Source: Luteimonas gilva
GTDB taxonomy: Bacteria; Pseudomonadota; Gammaproteobacteria; Xanthomonadales; Xanthomonadaceae
Reading direction: 5' to 3'
NCBI RefSeq assembly: GCF_005239095.1
Contig: NZ_SZUA01000001.1
Span: 398,848-462,847, forward strand
DNA length: 64,000 nt
The stretch's first letter is position 1; each line of letters starts with the position of its first letter. Below, one piece after another: positions 8,116-15,471 of this stretch. A model generated the notes under the pieces. That model was not told the origin of the DNA. It did not search any database and saw only the letters and a list, made by a program, of their open reading frames with translations. Made by a program: the position numbers and the translations under genes.

Positions 8116-8141
8116 AAAAAAGCCCGCCGAAGCGGGCTTTT
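8116..8141 (-). terminator. Intrinsic terminator, bidirectional
   Basis: A 7-bp stem AGCCCGC/GCGGGCT with a CGAA loop, flanked by six A residues on the left and four T residues on the right. Read on the minus strand it gives a GC stem followed by six U, just after the DUF3011 gene. It can also stop transcription coming from the left. Confidence 0.85.
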
Positions 8142-8159
8142 CGCCGAGCGCGACGAACC

Positions 8160-8765
8160 TCAATACACCACGAAATCCGCGCGGCAGCCGTTGTTGACCC
8201 ACACTCGCATCCCGTCCACGCCCCAGGTCACGCCGTACTGGCAGCGCGATTTGCTCAGCTGCCGGTCGACCTCGACGTGGCCGCGGAACGGGATCCGGCA
8301 ATACACCTGACGCCCGTTGGTGGATTCGCAGCGGAAGGTGTTCCCCGAGCCGCCGCCGTAATAACCTTCGTCGTAACGGTCGTCGTAGCGGTCGCGATCC
8401 CGGTCCTTGTTCTTGTTGGCCAGGAGGGCCGCGCCGATCAGGGCGGCGATCGCGACGCCGGCAACGGCGCCGTTATTGTTGCTGCCGTCGGCGGAGGCCT
8501 GATAGTCGCCGACTTGAAACTCGGCACGGCAGCCGTTGGTGACCCAGATCCGGTTGCGGTCGTAGCCCCAGGTGTCGTTCTCCCAGCAGCCTTGCGAGCT
8601 GAGCTGGCGGGTTAGGCGCACGCCGCCGCGGGTGTCGACCGCGCAAGTCTGGTAACGGCCGTTGGGGGATTCGCAACGCACGGTTTGCGCGGCCTGCGAG
8701 GGCGGCGAATAAGACGCGCCGACGGCCGCGGCCGCCAGAGCGCAGATGTATGCGATGCGGTTCAT
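8160..8765 (-). CDS. DUF3011-family secreted protein with two copies of the domain
   Basis: 201 residues with a signal peptide (cleavage near SQAAQ). Two DUF3011-like units, each with CES.NGR, a central C, and a WV.NGCRA close, are separated by a glycine-rich hydrophobic segment (AGVAIAALIGAALL) and an Asp/Arg/Tyr-rich linker. The hydrophobic segment could be a membrane or glycine-zipper helix. The Cys spacing suggests disulfides and a location in the periplasm or outside. No function is established for the family. The start codon overlaps the stop of the EF-hand gene (ATGA at 8765), so the two proteins are made together. The start is fixed by this overlap and by the signal peptide. Confidence 0.8.
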   Translation of the reverse strand: MNRIAYICALAAAAVGASYSPPSQAAQTVRCESPNGRYQTCAVDTRGGVRLTRQLSSQGCWENDTWGYDRNRIWVTNGCRAEFQVGDYQASADGSNNNGAVAGVAIAALIGAALLANKNKDRDRDRYDDRYDEGYYGGGSGNTFRCESTNGRQVYCRIPFRGHVEVDRQLSKSRCQYGVTWGVDGMRVWVNNGCRADFVVY

Positions 8766-9184
8766 CACTTGGCCTCCTTCAGAGCGTTGCGCGCCTGCGC
8801 CAGTTTCTCGAGCTCGTCGCCGGCGAGTTGGCCGTCGCGGTCGGCGTCGTACTGGTCGAACACCGTTTTCAGCGAGGCGCTGTAATCCTCGAGTTTGACT
8901 TGGCCGCCGCTGCTTTCGCTGTTCTGGACCACGACCGAATGGGTCGGCACTTCGTCGTCCGAAAGCACGCCGTCGCGATTGACGTCGGCGGAAGCGAAAC
9001 GTCGCATCATCGCGTTGCGGAATTCTTCCTCGCTGACCTTGCCGTCGCCGTTGCGGTCCATCCTGGCGAGGATCTGCTTGCTGGTGACCTCCACGCTTTC
9101 CTTGGCTTGCGCATGGACGTGCGCGCCCGCGCCGGCGATCGCCAGTACGGCCGCAGCCGCGCCTAAACCCCATCGGTGCTTCAT
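8765..9184 (-). CDS. Secreted EF-hand calcium-binding protein
   Basis: 139 residues with a signal peptide (AIAGAGAHVHAQA) and three EF-hand loops: DRNGDGKVSEEE, DVNRDGVLSDDE and DADRDGQLAGDE. Each has acidic residues at positions 1, 3, 5, 9 or 12. It probably binds calcium in the periplasm or outside the cell. I chose the ATG at 9184 because GGGGGCAAT stands directly before it; an upstream ATG at 9205 would add seven residues and has no such site. It is coupled to the following DUF3011 gene. A 7-bp GC hairpin (9211-9217 with 9227-9233) lies just upstream, without a T-run. Confidence 0.85.
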   Translation of the reverse strand: MKHRWGLGAAAAVLAIAGAGAHVHAQAKESVEVTSKQILARMDRNGDGKVSEEEFRNAMMRRFASADVNRDGVLSDDEVPTHSVVVQNSESSGGQVKLEDYSASLKTVFDQYDADRDGQLAGDELEKLAQARNALKEAK

Positions 9185-9288
9185 ATTGCCCCCATTTGTC
9201 GGCATCGGTTGCCGGCCGCGAGATTCGGCCGGCGCCAGTTAAGCCCGAATGAAAACGCCGGTTCAGGACCGACGGCACAGTTCGCTAT

Positions 9289-10083
9289 TCAAGGCGCGCG
9301 GGTCCGGGAGAGCGTTTGCAGGCTTTCTCCCAGCGGTTCCGCGTCGGGCCCGAAACGGCGTTCGGCGAAGACGATCCGGTCGGCGCCGATCAGCACGACG
9401 CTGCTGCAGCGCGTGCCGTAGCGTTCGCCGCGCACGAACGGCGGCGACAGCGCGCGCTCCCATTCCAGGCCGATGCCGGTGTCGGGCAAGGCGTCGTCGG
9501 GCGCGGGCGCGGTATCGGCCAGCGCATCCAGCAGCGGCGCCAGCGTAGAGGCGTCGGGCGGTTCATCGGCGGCCGGCGAATCCAGCCAAGTCGCCAGCGC
9601 TCGCGTAGCGCGTCCGCTTTTGGGCCAAGGCGCATCGAAGGCGCCGTTGGACATCGCATGCATGCCGGGTTCGACGAGGCGACTGTCGAAATCCGGATGA
9701 TTGCCGGCGAAACCCAACTCGGCGCCGTCCCACACCAGCAGATTGAAGCGGCCATGCTCCATCGCCGTGGCGCGCAGGGCTCCCCGATACTCGGCGGCGG
9801 TCGCTTCGCCGCGAGCGAAGTCGCGCACCAGGGCGCCGCGCGACCGCGGCGCCGCGTCGACGGCGAACCCGGCGCGCACGTTGGTGACGGCCGCGAGGCG
9901 GCCACGGGCGGAGACCATCAGCCAGCCGCCGCCGGCCTGGAGGTCGCGGCCGCCGTAGACGTCGGGCGCTGCCGGGTCGAAGCCGGCCGGGGCGGCCGGC
10001 CGGGCATGGAGTTCGTCGCGATTGGCGATCAACGCCAACTCGTAACGCGGGTGGGTACGCCAGGCGACCGCAATCAGGCACAT
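9289..10083 (-). CDS. NRDE (TANGO2-like) family protein
   Basis: 264 residues starting MCLIAVAW, with the name-giving NRDE motif at 21-24. The C-terminal segment RYGTRCSSVVLI is also typical of the family. The Cys at position 2 is characteristic and recalls N-terminal nucleophile proteins. Relatives include eukaryotic TANGO2, for which a role in heme handling has been proposed; the bacterial function is not settled. The gene is monocistronic, with a 22-bp perfect palindrome 25 bp upstream of its start (separate entry), so it is likely under a dedicated regulator. Confidence 0.88.
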   Translation of the reverse strand: MCLIAVAWRTHPRYELALIANRDELHARPAAPAGFDPAAPDVYGGRDLQAGGGWLMVSARGRLAAVTNVRAGFAVDAAPRSRGALVRDFARGEATAAEYRGALRATAMEHGRFNLLVWDGAELGFAGNHPDFDSRLVEPGMHAMSNGAFDAPWPKSGRATRALATWLDSPAADEPPDASTLAPLLDALADTAPAPDDALPDTGIGLEWERALSPPFVRGERYGTRCSSVVLIGADRIVFAERRFGPDAEPLGESLQTLSRTRAP

Positions 10084-10107
10084 GGAGTCATGCTAGCCCA
10101 GGCCGGC

Positions 10108-10129
10108 CGTGTAGGAAATTTCCTACACG
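10108..10129. promoter_or_regulatory. 22-bp perfect palindrome, probable operator
   Basis: The sequence is CGTGTAGGAAA followed at once by its exact reverse complement, with no spacer. It lies 25 bp upstream of the NRDE start codon and has no T-run, so a regulator site is more likely than a terminator. The AGGAAA/TTTCCT core resembles inverted heptamers bound by NarL/LuxR-type response regulators. Which protein binds is unknown. Confidence 0.6.
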
Positions 10130-10302
10130 ACCCCGAGCGTTTCGCCGATGCCTTCCCAAGAGCCGCGCGCGCAATCTGCACGGGCCCCGGCGGCACGGCT
10201 ATATGCATTGGCATCGGATGCCGCTCAGCAAAGGAATCGGCCGCCACCTTGAGCAAGTGGAAAAGCAGGGCCGGGGCGCTTTTCGAGCTTGGGAGAGAGC
10301 GC

Positions 10303-10515
10303 ATGGAGCGCACCCTGTACTGCGTCGAACCGGTCGAACCCGGTTGGCAGGTCTGCGTGGGCGGTAAGCCCCTCGAACACTTCCGGCTCAAGGTCTCCGC
10401 GCTCTGCGCCGCCGAAACCTTCGCCCGCATCCGCCATGACGCCACCGGCGAGCCGACCGGCGTGCACATGCGCATGCTGTGCGGCGATCTGGTGATGATC
10501 GGCAGGCACGGTTAA
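10303..10515 (+). CDS. Small hypothetical protein
   Basis: 70 residues, MERTLYCVEP to MIGRHG, with no signal peptide or membrane segment. The start has a purine-rich GGGAGAGAG a few bases before it. The chain could form a small beta/alpha fold (ERTLYCVEPVEPGWQVCVGG, then HFRLKVSALCAAETFARIRHDATGEPTGVHMRML). It is reminiscent of short DUF2188-like domains, but I cannot assign it. The 3' end overlaps the convergent CDF transporter by four bases. Reality as a gene is supported by the ribosome-binding site, codon usage and the lack of a better frame. Confidence 0.55.
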   Translation: MERTLYCVEPVEPGWQVCVGGKPLEHFRLKVSALCAAETFARIRHDATGEPTGVHMRMLCGDLVMIGRHG

Positions 10516-11132
10516 CCCGCCGCGGCGCGCGACTGCGTCCACGAGGCGCGCCAGATCCTCAGACCCGAACGCAGGAACATCGCCAGCAGCGCGGCCGCGA
10601 TCAGCAGATCGGGCCAGCCGTTGCCGAACAGCCACACCGCCGGCGCCGCAGCCAGCACCGCCAAGCCTTCGCCGACGTCGTTGCGCGAACACTCCCACGC
10701 CGAAGCCATATTCAGATCGCCGTTGCGGTAAGGATTCAGCAGCCGCAGGCAGACCAGGTTAGCGGCGAGGTTCAGGAGGGCGGCCGCGCCGAGCGTTTCG
10801 AACAGCGGCGTGGCGGGATGGGCCAGCCGCCATAGGATCTGCGCCGCCACGGCCGCCGCCGCGGCCAAGATCAGGGCGGATTTCAGCAGCGCCACGCGCG
10901 CTTTGATCATCGGCGATGAGCCGACCACCGCCAGGCTGGCCGCGTAGGTCAGGGCATCGCCCAGATTGTCGAGCCCGCCCGACAGCAACGAAGAGGAACC
11001 GCTGCGCATCGCGGCGGCGATCATCATCGCGAAGGTCGCCGCATTGATCGCGAGCACGACCCCCAGCGCGCGCCGCTCCTGCCGGCGCAGCGATTCGGCG
11101 GCGATCGTTTTTTCGCAGCAATCGCGGGACAT
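10512..11132 (-). CDS. Cation diffusion facilitator (CDF) family transporter
   Basis: 206 residues with about five or six hydrophobic helices. LLSGGLDNLGDALTYAASL in the second helix and ECSRNDVGEGLAVLAA in the fifth correspond to the metal-site helices of CDF efflux proteins, but the usual HxxxD/DxxxD residues are altered (D-N-x-x-D and N-D-x-x-E). The cytoplasmic C-terminal domain common in CDF proteins is absent, so this is a short type. The N-terminus is Cys- and charge-rich (SRDCCEKT). It probably exports a divalent metal such as Co2+, Zn2+ or Cd2+; which one cannot be read from the sequence. Confidence 0.72.
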   Translation of the reverse strand: MSRDCCEKTIAAESLRRQERRALGVVLAINAATFAMMIAAAMRSGSSSLLSGGLDNLGDALTYAASLAVVGSSPMIKARVALLKSALILAAAAAVAAQILWRLAHPATPLFETLGAAALLNLAANLVCLRLLNPYRNGDLNMASAWECSRNDVGEGLAVLAAAPAVWLFGNGWPDLLIAAALLAMFLRSGLRIWRASWTQSRAAAG

Positions 11133-11229
11133 GGCGCAACTCCTTCGGCGGCATCCTACGCCCGAACCGTATCGACGACTCCGTCCGCCGGGCCGGGTTG
11201 ACGCGGGTGCACCCAGTATGTAGCCTATC

Positions 11230-11258
11230 GGTTAATTATCCAGTTGGTTAAATTAGCC
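11230..11258 (+). promoter_or_regulatory. AT-rich repeat before the arsR-type gene
   Basis: Two GGTTAA direct repeats (11230-11235 and 11246-11251) lie in an unusually AT-rich stretch that ends at the ATG of the ArsR-type repressor. Flanking TAATT and AATTA give weak dyad symmetry. ArsR/SdpR-type repressors usually bind such sites over their own promoters. Autoregulation is inferred from position only. Confidence 0.4.
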
Positions 11259-11654
11259 ATGCCGCAGGACCGCCTGAGCACGACTTTCGCCGCGCTGGCC
11301 GACCCTACCCGCCGCGCGATCCTGGCCCGTCTGACGGCCGGCGAAACCTCGGTCACCGAATTGGCCGAACCGTTCGCGATGAGCCTGCCGGCCATCTCCA
11401 AGCATCTGAAGGTGCTCGAACGCGCGGGCCTGATCGCGCGCGGGCGCGAGGCACAGTGGCGGCCTTGCCGGTTGGAGGCTGAGCCGCTGAAGGACGCGAC
11501 CCAATGGCTGGAACGCTATCGGGCGTATTGGGAACGCAGTTTCGATCGGCTGGACCGTTACCTGCAGCGCGTGCAAGCGCAGGCCGCGGACGGCAAAACC
11601 AAATCGCGGGTAAGCGCCGCGCGCAAGGATTCGGCCAAGAGGAGGAAGCAATGA
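11259..11654 (+). CDS. ArsR/SmtB-family transcriptional repressor
   Basis: 131 residues. The winged helix covers about 5-90, with ADPTRRAILARL, SVTELAEPFAMSLPAISKHLKVLERAGLI and the wing RGREAQWRPC. There is no obvious metal-binding Cys/His cluster, and the type matches repressors paired with AHSA1-like genes, as here. The C-terminal tail is basic (KTKSRVSAARKDSAKRRKQ). I chose the ATG at 11259 rather than an upstream TTG because of the typical start MPQDRLSTTFAALADPTRR. Its stop overlaps the next start (ATGA), giving an arsR-SRPBCC-GFA operon, which is probably autorepressed. The signal that relieves repression is unknown. Confidence 0.9.
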   Translation: MPQDRLSTTFAALADPTRRAILARLTAGETSVTELAEPFAMSLPAISKHLKVLERAGLIARGREAQWRPCRLEAEPLKDATQWLERYRAYWERSFDRLDRYLQRVQAQAADGKTKSRVSAARKDSAKRRKQ

Positions 11655-12121
11655 GCGAGAAGAATGCGGGCGACGAAGCCCGCGCACTGGAAATCGTCCG
11701 CGTATTCGACGCGCCCCGCGAGTTGGTGTTCCAAGCCTGGGTCGATCCCGAACGCATGCGGCAATGGTCGGCGCCGCACGACTACGAGATCGGCCAGAGC
11801 GAAGGAGAAGTGAAGCCGGGCGGGCGCTGGCGTTCGTCGATGGTGTCGAAGGACGAAGTGCTTTGGCTCGGCGGCGTCTACCGCGAGGTGGTCGAGAATG
11901 AGCGCATAGTCTTCACCCATGCCTGGGAAGACGAAGACGGCAAGCCGGGCCACGAGACCGTCGTGACCGTGCGCTTCGAGGACGCGGGCGAGGGCAAGAC
12001 CCGGATGATCTTCCGTCAGGCCTTCTTCGCTTCGGTCGACAGCCGCGACGGCCACGAGGGCGGTTGGGGCGAATGCTTCGATCGTTTGGACGATCTGCTG
12101 GCGAAGGAGACGCAGGCATGA
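11651..12121 (+). CDS. SRPBCC (AHSA1-like) domain protein
   Basis: 156 residues with the helix-grip signatures of the AHSA1/Aha1-C group: FDAPRELVFQAWVDPERMRQWSAP near the N-terminus, then GGRWRSSM, NERIVFTHAW and the C-terminal GGWGECFDRLDDLL helix. Such proteins bind hydrophobic ligands in a deep pocket; no substrate is known for this clade. The gene overlaps the ArsR-type repressor before it and the GFA-type gene after it by ATGA each time, so the three are expressed as one unit. An arsR-AHSA1 pair is a recurrent arrangement, and the AHSA1 partner may sense or handle the ligand (inference). Confidence 0.9.
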   Translation: MSEKNAGDEARALEIVRVFDAPRELVFQAWVDPERMRQWSAPHDYEIGQSEGEVKPGGRWRSSMVSKDEVLWLGGVYREVVENERIVFTHAWEDEDGKPGHETVVTVRFEDAGEGKTRMIFRQAFFASVDSRDGHEGGWGECFDRLDDLLAKETQA

Positions 12122-12537
12122 GCGCGGTCGCCGAAATCGCCTGTCCCTGCGGCGCGGTCGTGGTGCGCGTGCAAGGCGAACCCGAATTGCAGTTCTATTG
12201 CCACTGCGACGATTGCCAGACCATCACCGGCGGCGCTTACGTGCCGGTCGCGCTGTTCGGCGCCGATGCCGTGCTGTCGGTGGAAGGCCCCACCGAAACC
12301 TGGACTTACAAGGTGCTGCCGCGGCAGCGCTGCGCGGTCTGCGGTTGCGGGATGCTGGCCGAGGTGCCCGGCATCGGCCAATTCGGCATCGGCGGCAACC
12401 GGCTGCCGGCGGGTATGTTGAAGCCGCAATTCCACATCCATTGCCGCTATGCGCAGCGGCCGGTGAAGGACGATCTGCCGCATTACGCTTCGTTGCCTGA
12501 GATGTTCGGCGGCGATGGGCGGCAGGTGGATTGGTAG
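12118..12537 (+). CDS. GFA-family (glutathione-dependent formaldehyde-activating-like) zinc protein
   Basis: 139 residues with the CENP-V/GFA zinc pattern: ACPCGAV, then YCHCDDCQ, and RCAVCGCGM. The Cys pairs would hold zinc. The founding member Gfa speeds S-hydroxymethylglutathione formation, but most family members have no known activity, and later work has questioned the enzymatic role. It is last in the arsR-SRPBCC operon, coupled by ATGA. A second GFA-family gene lies at 24.0 kb, with modest resemblance. Function here is unknown beyond likely zinc binding. Confidence 0.83.
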   Translation: MSAVAEIACPCGAVVVRVQGEPELQFYCHCDDCQTITGGAYVPVALFGADAVLSVEGPTETWTYKVLPRQRCAVCGCGMLAEVPGIGQFGIGGNRLPAGMLKPQFHIHCRYAQRPVKDDLPHYASLPEMFGGDGRQVDW

Positions 12538-12850
12538 CATAAGGTCTGCCGAAGAGGCTGCTGCTTTTTCCTCCCCCTCGCGGGGAGGATGCCCGAAGGG
12601 GCAGGAGAGGGGGGCGAGCGCAGCGAGCGTGCTTTTGGCCTTGCAGTTCTGCGCGAAAAGCCGAACCCTCTCCCTGGCGCTTCGCGCCTATCCCTCTCCC
12701 GCAAGGGGAGAGGGGGCTATGTTTGGACCTTCGACGGGCTGGATTTTATTGTCGCGCCTTGTCGAATCGCGCCCCTCTGGAACGTCGTAATCCAAGAAGC
12801 CGACGTCTGCGGCGACTAATCCGTTGAAAATAAAGAAAAAAGGACGATCC
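12538..12850. other. Intergenic repeat region, no gene seen
   Basis: 313 bp that hold a two-armed imperfect inverted repeat: CCTCCCCCTCGCGGGGAGG near 12571-12589 and CCCTCTCC/GGAGAGGG motifs near 12664-12714, separated by CG-rich sequence. The same style of repeat (CCCTCTCCC, 'cgaagg', 'gaaccctc') occurs near 25,380 and 39,570-39,680. The start of the MFS gene lies at the right edge behind an A-rich AAAGAAAAAAGGA segment that serves as its ribosome-binding site. Confidence 0.6.
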
Positions 12851-14326
12851 GTGACCGACCCTACCCAAGTTTCCGCCACGCCTCGCGATTCGCGCTGGCT
12901 GGCCCTGACCATCCTCTGCCTCGGCGCTTTGATGATCGTGCTGGACACGACCATCGTGAACGTCGCGCTGCCTTCGATCCGCACCGATCTGCAATTCACC
13001 GAAACCTCGCTGGCCTGGGTGGTGAACGCGTATCTGCTCACCTTCGGCGGCTTTCTGCTGCTCGGCGGGCGGCTCGGCGATCTGTACGGGCATCGGCGCT
13101 TGTTCCTGGCCGGAATCGTGCTGTTCACCGCCGCTTCGCTCGCTTGCGGCATCGCTTCGAGCCAAGGTTTCCTGATCGCCGCGCGCGCCGTGCAAGGGCT
13201 GGGTGGGGCGGTGGTCACCGCGGTGGCGTTGTCGCTGATCATGAATCTGTTCACCGAGCCGGGCGAACGCGCCAAGGCGATGGGCATCTACGGCTTCGTC
13301 TGCTCCGGCGGCGGCAGCGTCGGCGTGCTTCTCGGCGGCTTGCTGACCAGCACGCTCGATTGGCATTGGATCTTCCTGGTCAACATCCCGGTCGGCATCG
13401 CGGTGTTCGCGCTGACCATGCGCCTGTTGCCGGCGGGCCGCGGTTTGGAAGGTTCGAGGCATCTGGATATCGCCGGCGCGATCACTGTTACTGCGTCGCT
13501 GATGCTGGCTGTGTACGCGATCGTCAACGGCAACGAAGCCGGCTGGTCTTCGGCTCGCACGCTCGGCCTACTCGGCGCGTCGGTCGTGCTGCTGGCGGCG
13601 TTCCTGGCCATCGAGTCGCGGGTCAAAGCGCCGCTGATGCCGTTGAGCCTGTTCCGGCTGCGCAACGTCGCCGTATCGAACGTCGTCGGCGTGCTGTGGG
13701 CGGCCGGCATGTTCGCCTGGTTCTTCCTGTCGGCGCTGTATTTGCAATTAGTGCTGGGCTACGACCCGATGGAAGTCGGTCTGGCCTTTTTGCCCGCCAA
13801 TCTGATCATGGCCGCGTTCTCGCTCGGCCTGTCGGCGAAGTTGGTGATGCGTTACGGCATTCGCTTGCCGCTGGCGGTGGGCCTGGGTTTGGCCGCGATC
13901 GGTTTGTTGTTGTTCGCGCGCGCGCCGGTCCACGGCAACTTCGCGGTCGATGTATTCCCGGGCATGGTGCTGTTGGGCATCGGCGCGGGCATGGCGTTCA
14001 ATCCGGTGCTGCTGGCGGCGATGAGCGACGTGGCGCCGAGCGAATCCGGCCTGGCATCCGGCGTGGTCAACACCGCCTTCATGATGGGTGGCGCGCTGGG
14101 CTTGGCGATATTGGCCAGCTTGGCCGCTTCGCGCAGCGCGGGCCTGCTCGCCGAAGGCGCGACGCAAGCGGCCGCGCTCAACAGCGGCTATCAGATCGCA
14201 TTCCTGGTCGGCGCCGGCTTCGCCGCGTTGGCGGCTCTGCTCGGCGGCTTGTTCCTGCGCGTCAAGATGAACGATGGCGCGCCAACGGACGACACCGAAG
14301 ACGACGCCGAACCGGCCGTTTCCTGA
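12851..14326 (+). CDS. MFS exporter, DHA2 (14-TM, EmrB/QacA-like) family
   Basis: 491 residues with the 14 hydrophobic helices of the DHA2 drug:H+ antiporters. Typical signatures are LDTTIVNVALPSI in helix 1, GGRLGDLYGHRR in the 2-3 loop, and the motif-C-like GSVGVLLGGLL in helix 5. It should export hydrophobic or cationic compounds using the proton gradient. I chose the GTG at 12851 because AAGGA lies just before it; an in-frame TTG at 12824 is possible. The cytoplasmic C-terminus is acidic (DDTEDDAEPAVS). No EmrA-type periplasmic partner is nearby. The substrate is unknown. Confidence 0.88.
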   Translation: MTDPTQVSATPRDSRWLALTILCLGALMIVLDTTIVNVALPSIRTDLQFTETSLAWVVNAYLLTFGGFLLLGGRLGDLYGHRRLFLAGIVLFTAASLACGIASSQGFLIAARAVQGLGGAVVTAVALSLIMNLFTEPGERAKAMGIYGFVCSGGGSVGVLLGGLLTSTLDWHWIFLVNIPVGIAVFALTMRLLPAGRGLEGSRHLDIAGAITVTASLMLAVYAIVNGNEAGWSSARTLGLLGASVVLLAAFLAIESRVKAPLMPLSLFRLRNVAVSNVVGVLWAAGMFAWFFLSALYLQLVLGYDPMEVGLAFLPANLIMAAFSLGLSAKLVMRYGIRLPLAVGLGLAAIGLLLFARAPVHGNFAVDVFPGMVLLGIGAGMAFNPVLLAAMSDVAPSESGLASGVVNTAFMMGGALGLAILASLAASRSAGLLAEGATQAAALNSGYQIAFLVGAGFAALAALLGGLFLRVKMNDGAPTDDTEDDAEPAVS

Positions 14327-14362
14327 TTTTTCCGTTCCCGCCCACCACTGAAGGAGAAATGC

Positions 14363-14716
14363 ATGTACGTCGACGGTTTCGTGTTGCCGATTCCCAAGAA
14401 GAACATCGACGCCTACAAGAAGATGGCGAGGAAGGCCGGCAAGGTCTGGATGGAATACGGCGCGCTGCAATACGTCGAAGCCCAAGGCGACGACGTGCCG
14501 CCGGGCGAGATCACCTCGTTCGAGTTGAGCGTGAAGGCCAAGAAGGACGAAGTGGTGTTCTTCTCCTACATCGTCTACAAGTCGCGCGCGCATCGCGACA
14601 AGGTCGTCAAGAAGGTGATGGCCGACCCGCGGATCGCCGCGATGGACCCGAAAAGCATGCCGTTCGACGGCAAGCGGATGATTTTCGGCGGGTTCAAGCC
14701 GGTGGTGAGCTTCTGA
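14363..14716 (+). CDS. DUF1428-family protein
   Basis: 117 residues matching DUF1428 almost end to end: MYVDGFVLPIPKKNIDAYKKMA, then WMEYGALQYVE, and the C-terminal PFDGKRMIFGGFKP. These are small soluble proteins with a dimeric alpha/beta-barrel-like (ferredoxin-like) fold; no activity is established. A ribosome-binding site AAGGAG precedes the ATG. It follows the MFS exporter by 36 bp and is followed by a DHFR-like gene, all on the same strand. DUF1428, DHFR-like, SRPBCC, VOC and YCII proteins are often found together near ECF sigma factors, as in this window. Confidence 0.9.
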   Translation: MYVDGFVLPIPKKNIDAYKKMARKAGKVWMEYGALQYVEAQGDDVPPGEITSFELSVKAKKDEVVFFSYIVYKSRAHRDKVVKKVMADPRIAAMDPKSMPFDGKRMIFGGFKPVVSF

Positions 14717-14789
14717 GTCCTTTGCCGCGCCGATAACGCCCGTTTTCCGGCGCTATCGGCGCGGTCCGCGAATCGCACTGAGGAAAATC

Positions 14790-15365
14790 ATGAGCCGCGT
14801 AACTCTGCATTTCTCGGTATCGCTGGACGGTTATGCCGCCGGCCCCGCCATCAGCGCCGAAGATCCGTTGGGCGTCGGCGGCGAGCGTCTGCACGATTGG
14901 CTGTTCGCTCCCGAACGCGGCGAAGCGGATCTGCAGGTCGAACGCGAGATCAGAGCCGCTGCGCAGGCGGTGGTGCTGGGCCGGCGTACTTTCGACCTGG
15001 GTCTCGCGCATTGGAACGACACGCCGTTTCCGGCGCCTTCGTTCGTGCTGACGCACCGGCCGCAGGCACCGCTCGCGCAGAAAAGCGGGACCTTCACCTT
15101 CGTCGGCGACGGCATCGTAGATGCCATCGCTCGGGGCAAAGCAGCGGCGCAGGGCGGCGGCGTGATCGTGATGGGCGTCGATACGGCGCGGCAGGCGCTG
15201 CGCGCCGGACTGGTCGACGAGATCGACCTGCAACTGGCGCCGATCATGCTCGGCGGCGGCGAACGCCTGTTCGAGGGCTTGGATCCCGAAGCGGAAGGCT
15301 ATCGCCTGGAGCGCGTACTGCCGTCGCCGAACGTGGTGCACCTGCGTTATCTCGCCGGGGCATAA
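14790..15365 (+). CDS. Dihydrofolate reductase-family (RibD C-terminal-like) protein
   Basis: 191 residues with the RibD_C/DHFR-like fold: SVSLDGYAAGP near the N-terminus, then VLGRRTFDLG, the GGGVIVMGVDTARQAL segment and a C-terminal PIMLGGGERLF. The SLDGY...GRRTF pattern is that of the broad YyaP/YwjB-like group of putative NADPH reductases, not true folate enzymes. The substrate is unknown. GAGGAAAATC before the ATG provides a ribosome-binding site. It ends just before a repeat that separates it from the convergent sigma factor gene. Confidence 0.85.
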   Translation: MSRVTLHFSVSLDGYAAGPAISAEDPLGVGGERLHDWLFAPERGEADLQVEREIRAAAQAVVLGRRTFDLGLAHWNDTPFPAPSFVLTHRPQAPLAQKSGTFTFVGDGIVDAIARGKAAAQGGGVIVMGVDTARQALRAGLVDEIDLQLAPIMLGGGERLFEGLDPEAEGYRLERVLPSPNVVHLRYLAGA

Positions 15366-15375
15366 CCAAGCTTTC

Positions 15376-15462
15376 GTAGAGTCGAGCTTGCTCGACTGCT
15401 TTTCTTTCGAGATAGAACGATCGGTATTGAAAACGAAAGCAGTCGAGCAGGCCCGACTCTAC
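15376..15462. repeat. Imperfect inverted repeat (GTAGAGTCGAGC type)
   Basis: Left arm GTAGAGTCGAGCTTGCTCGA and right arm TCGAGCAGGCCCGACTCTAC, each partly palindromic itself, are separated by about 47 bases. It lies between two convergent genes, where it may also act as a transcription stop. It is a different sequence family from the GCGGCTTTAGCCGC repeats elsewhere in the window. Confidence 0.75.
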
Positions 15463-15471
15463 AAGAGCGGC

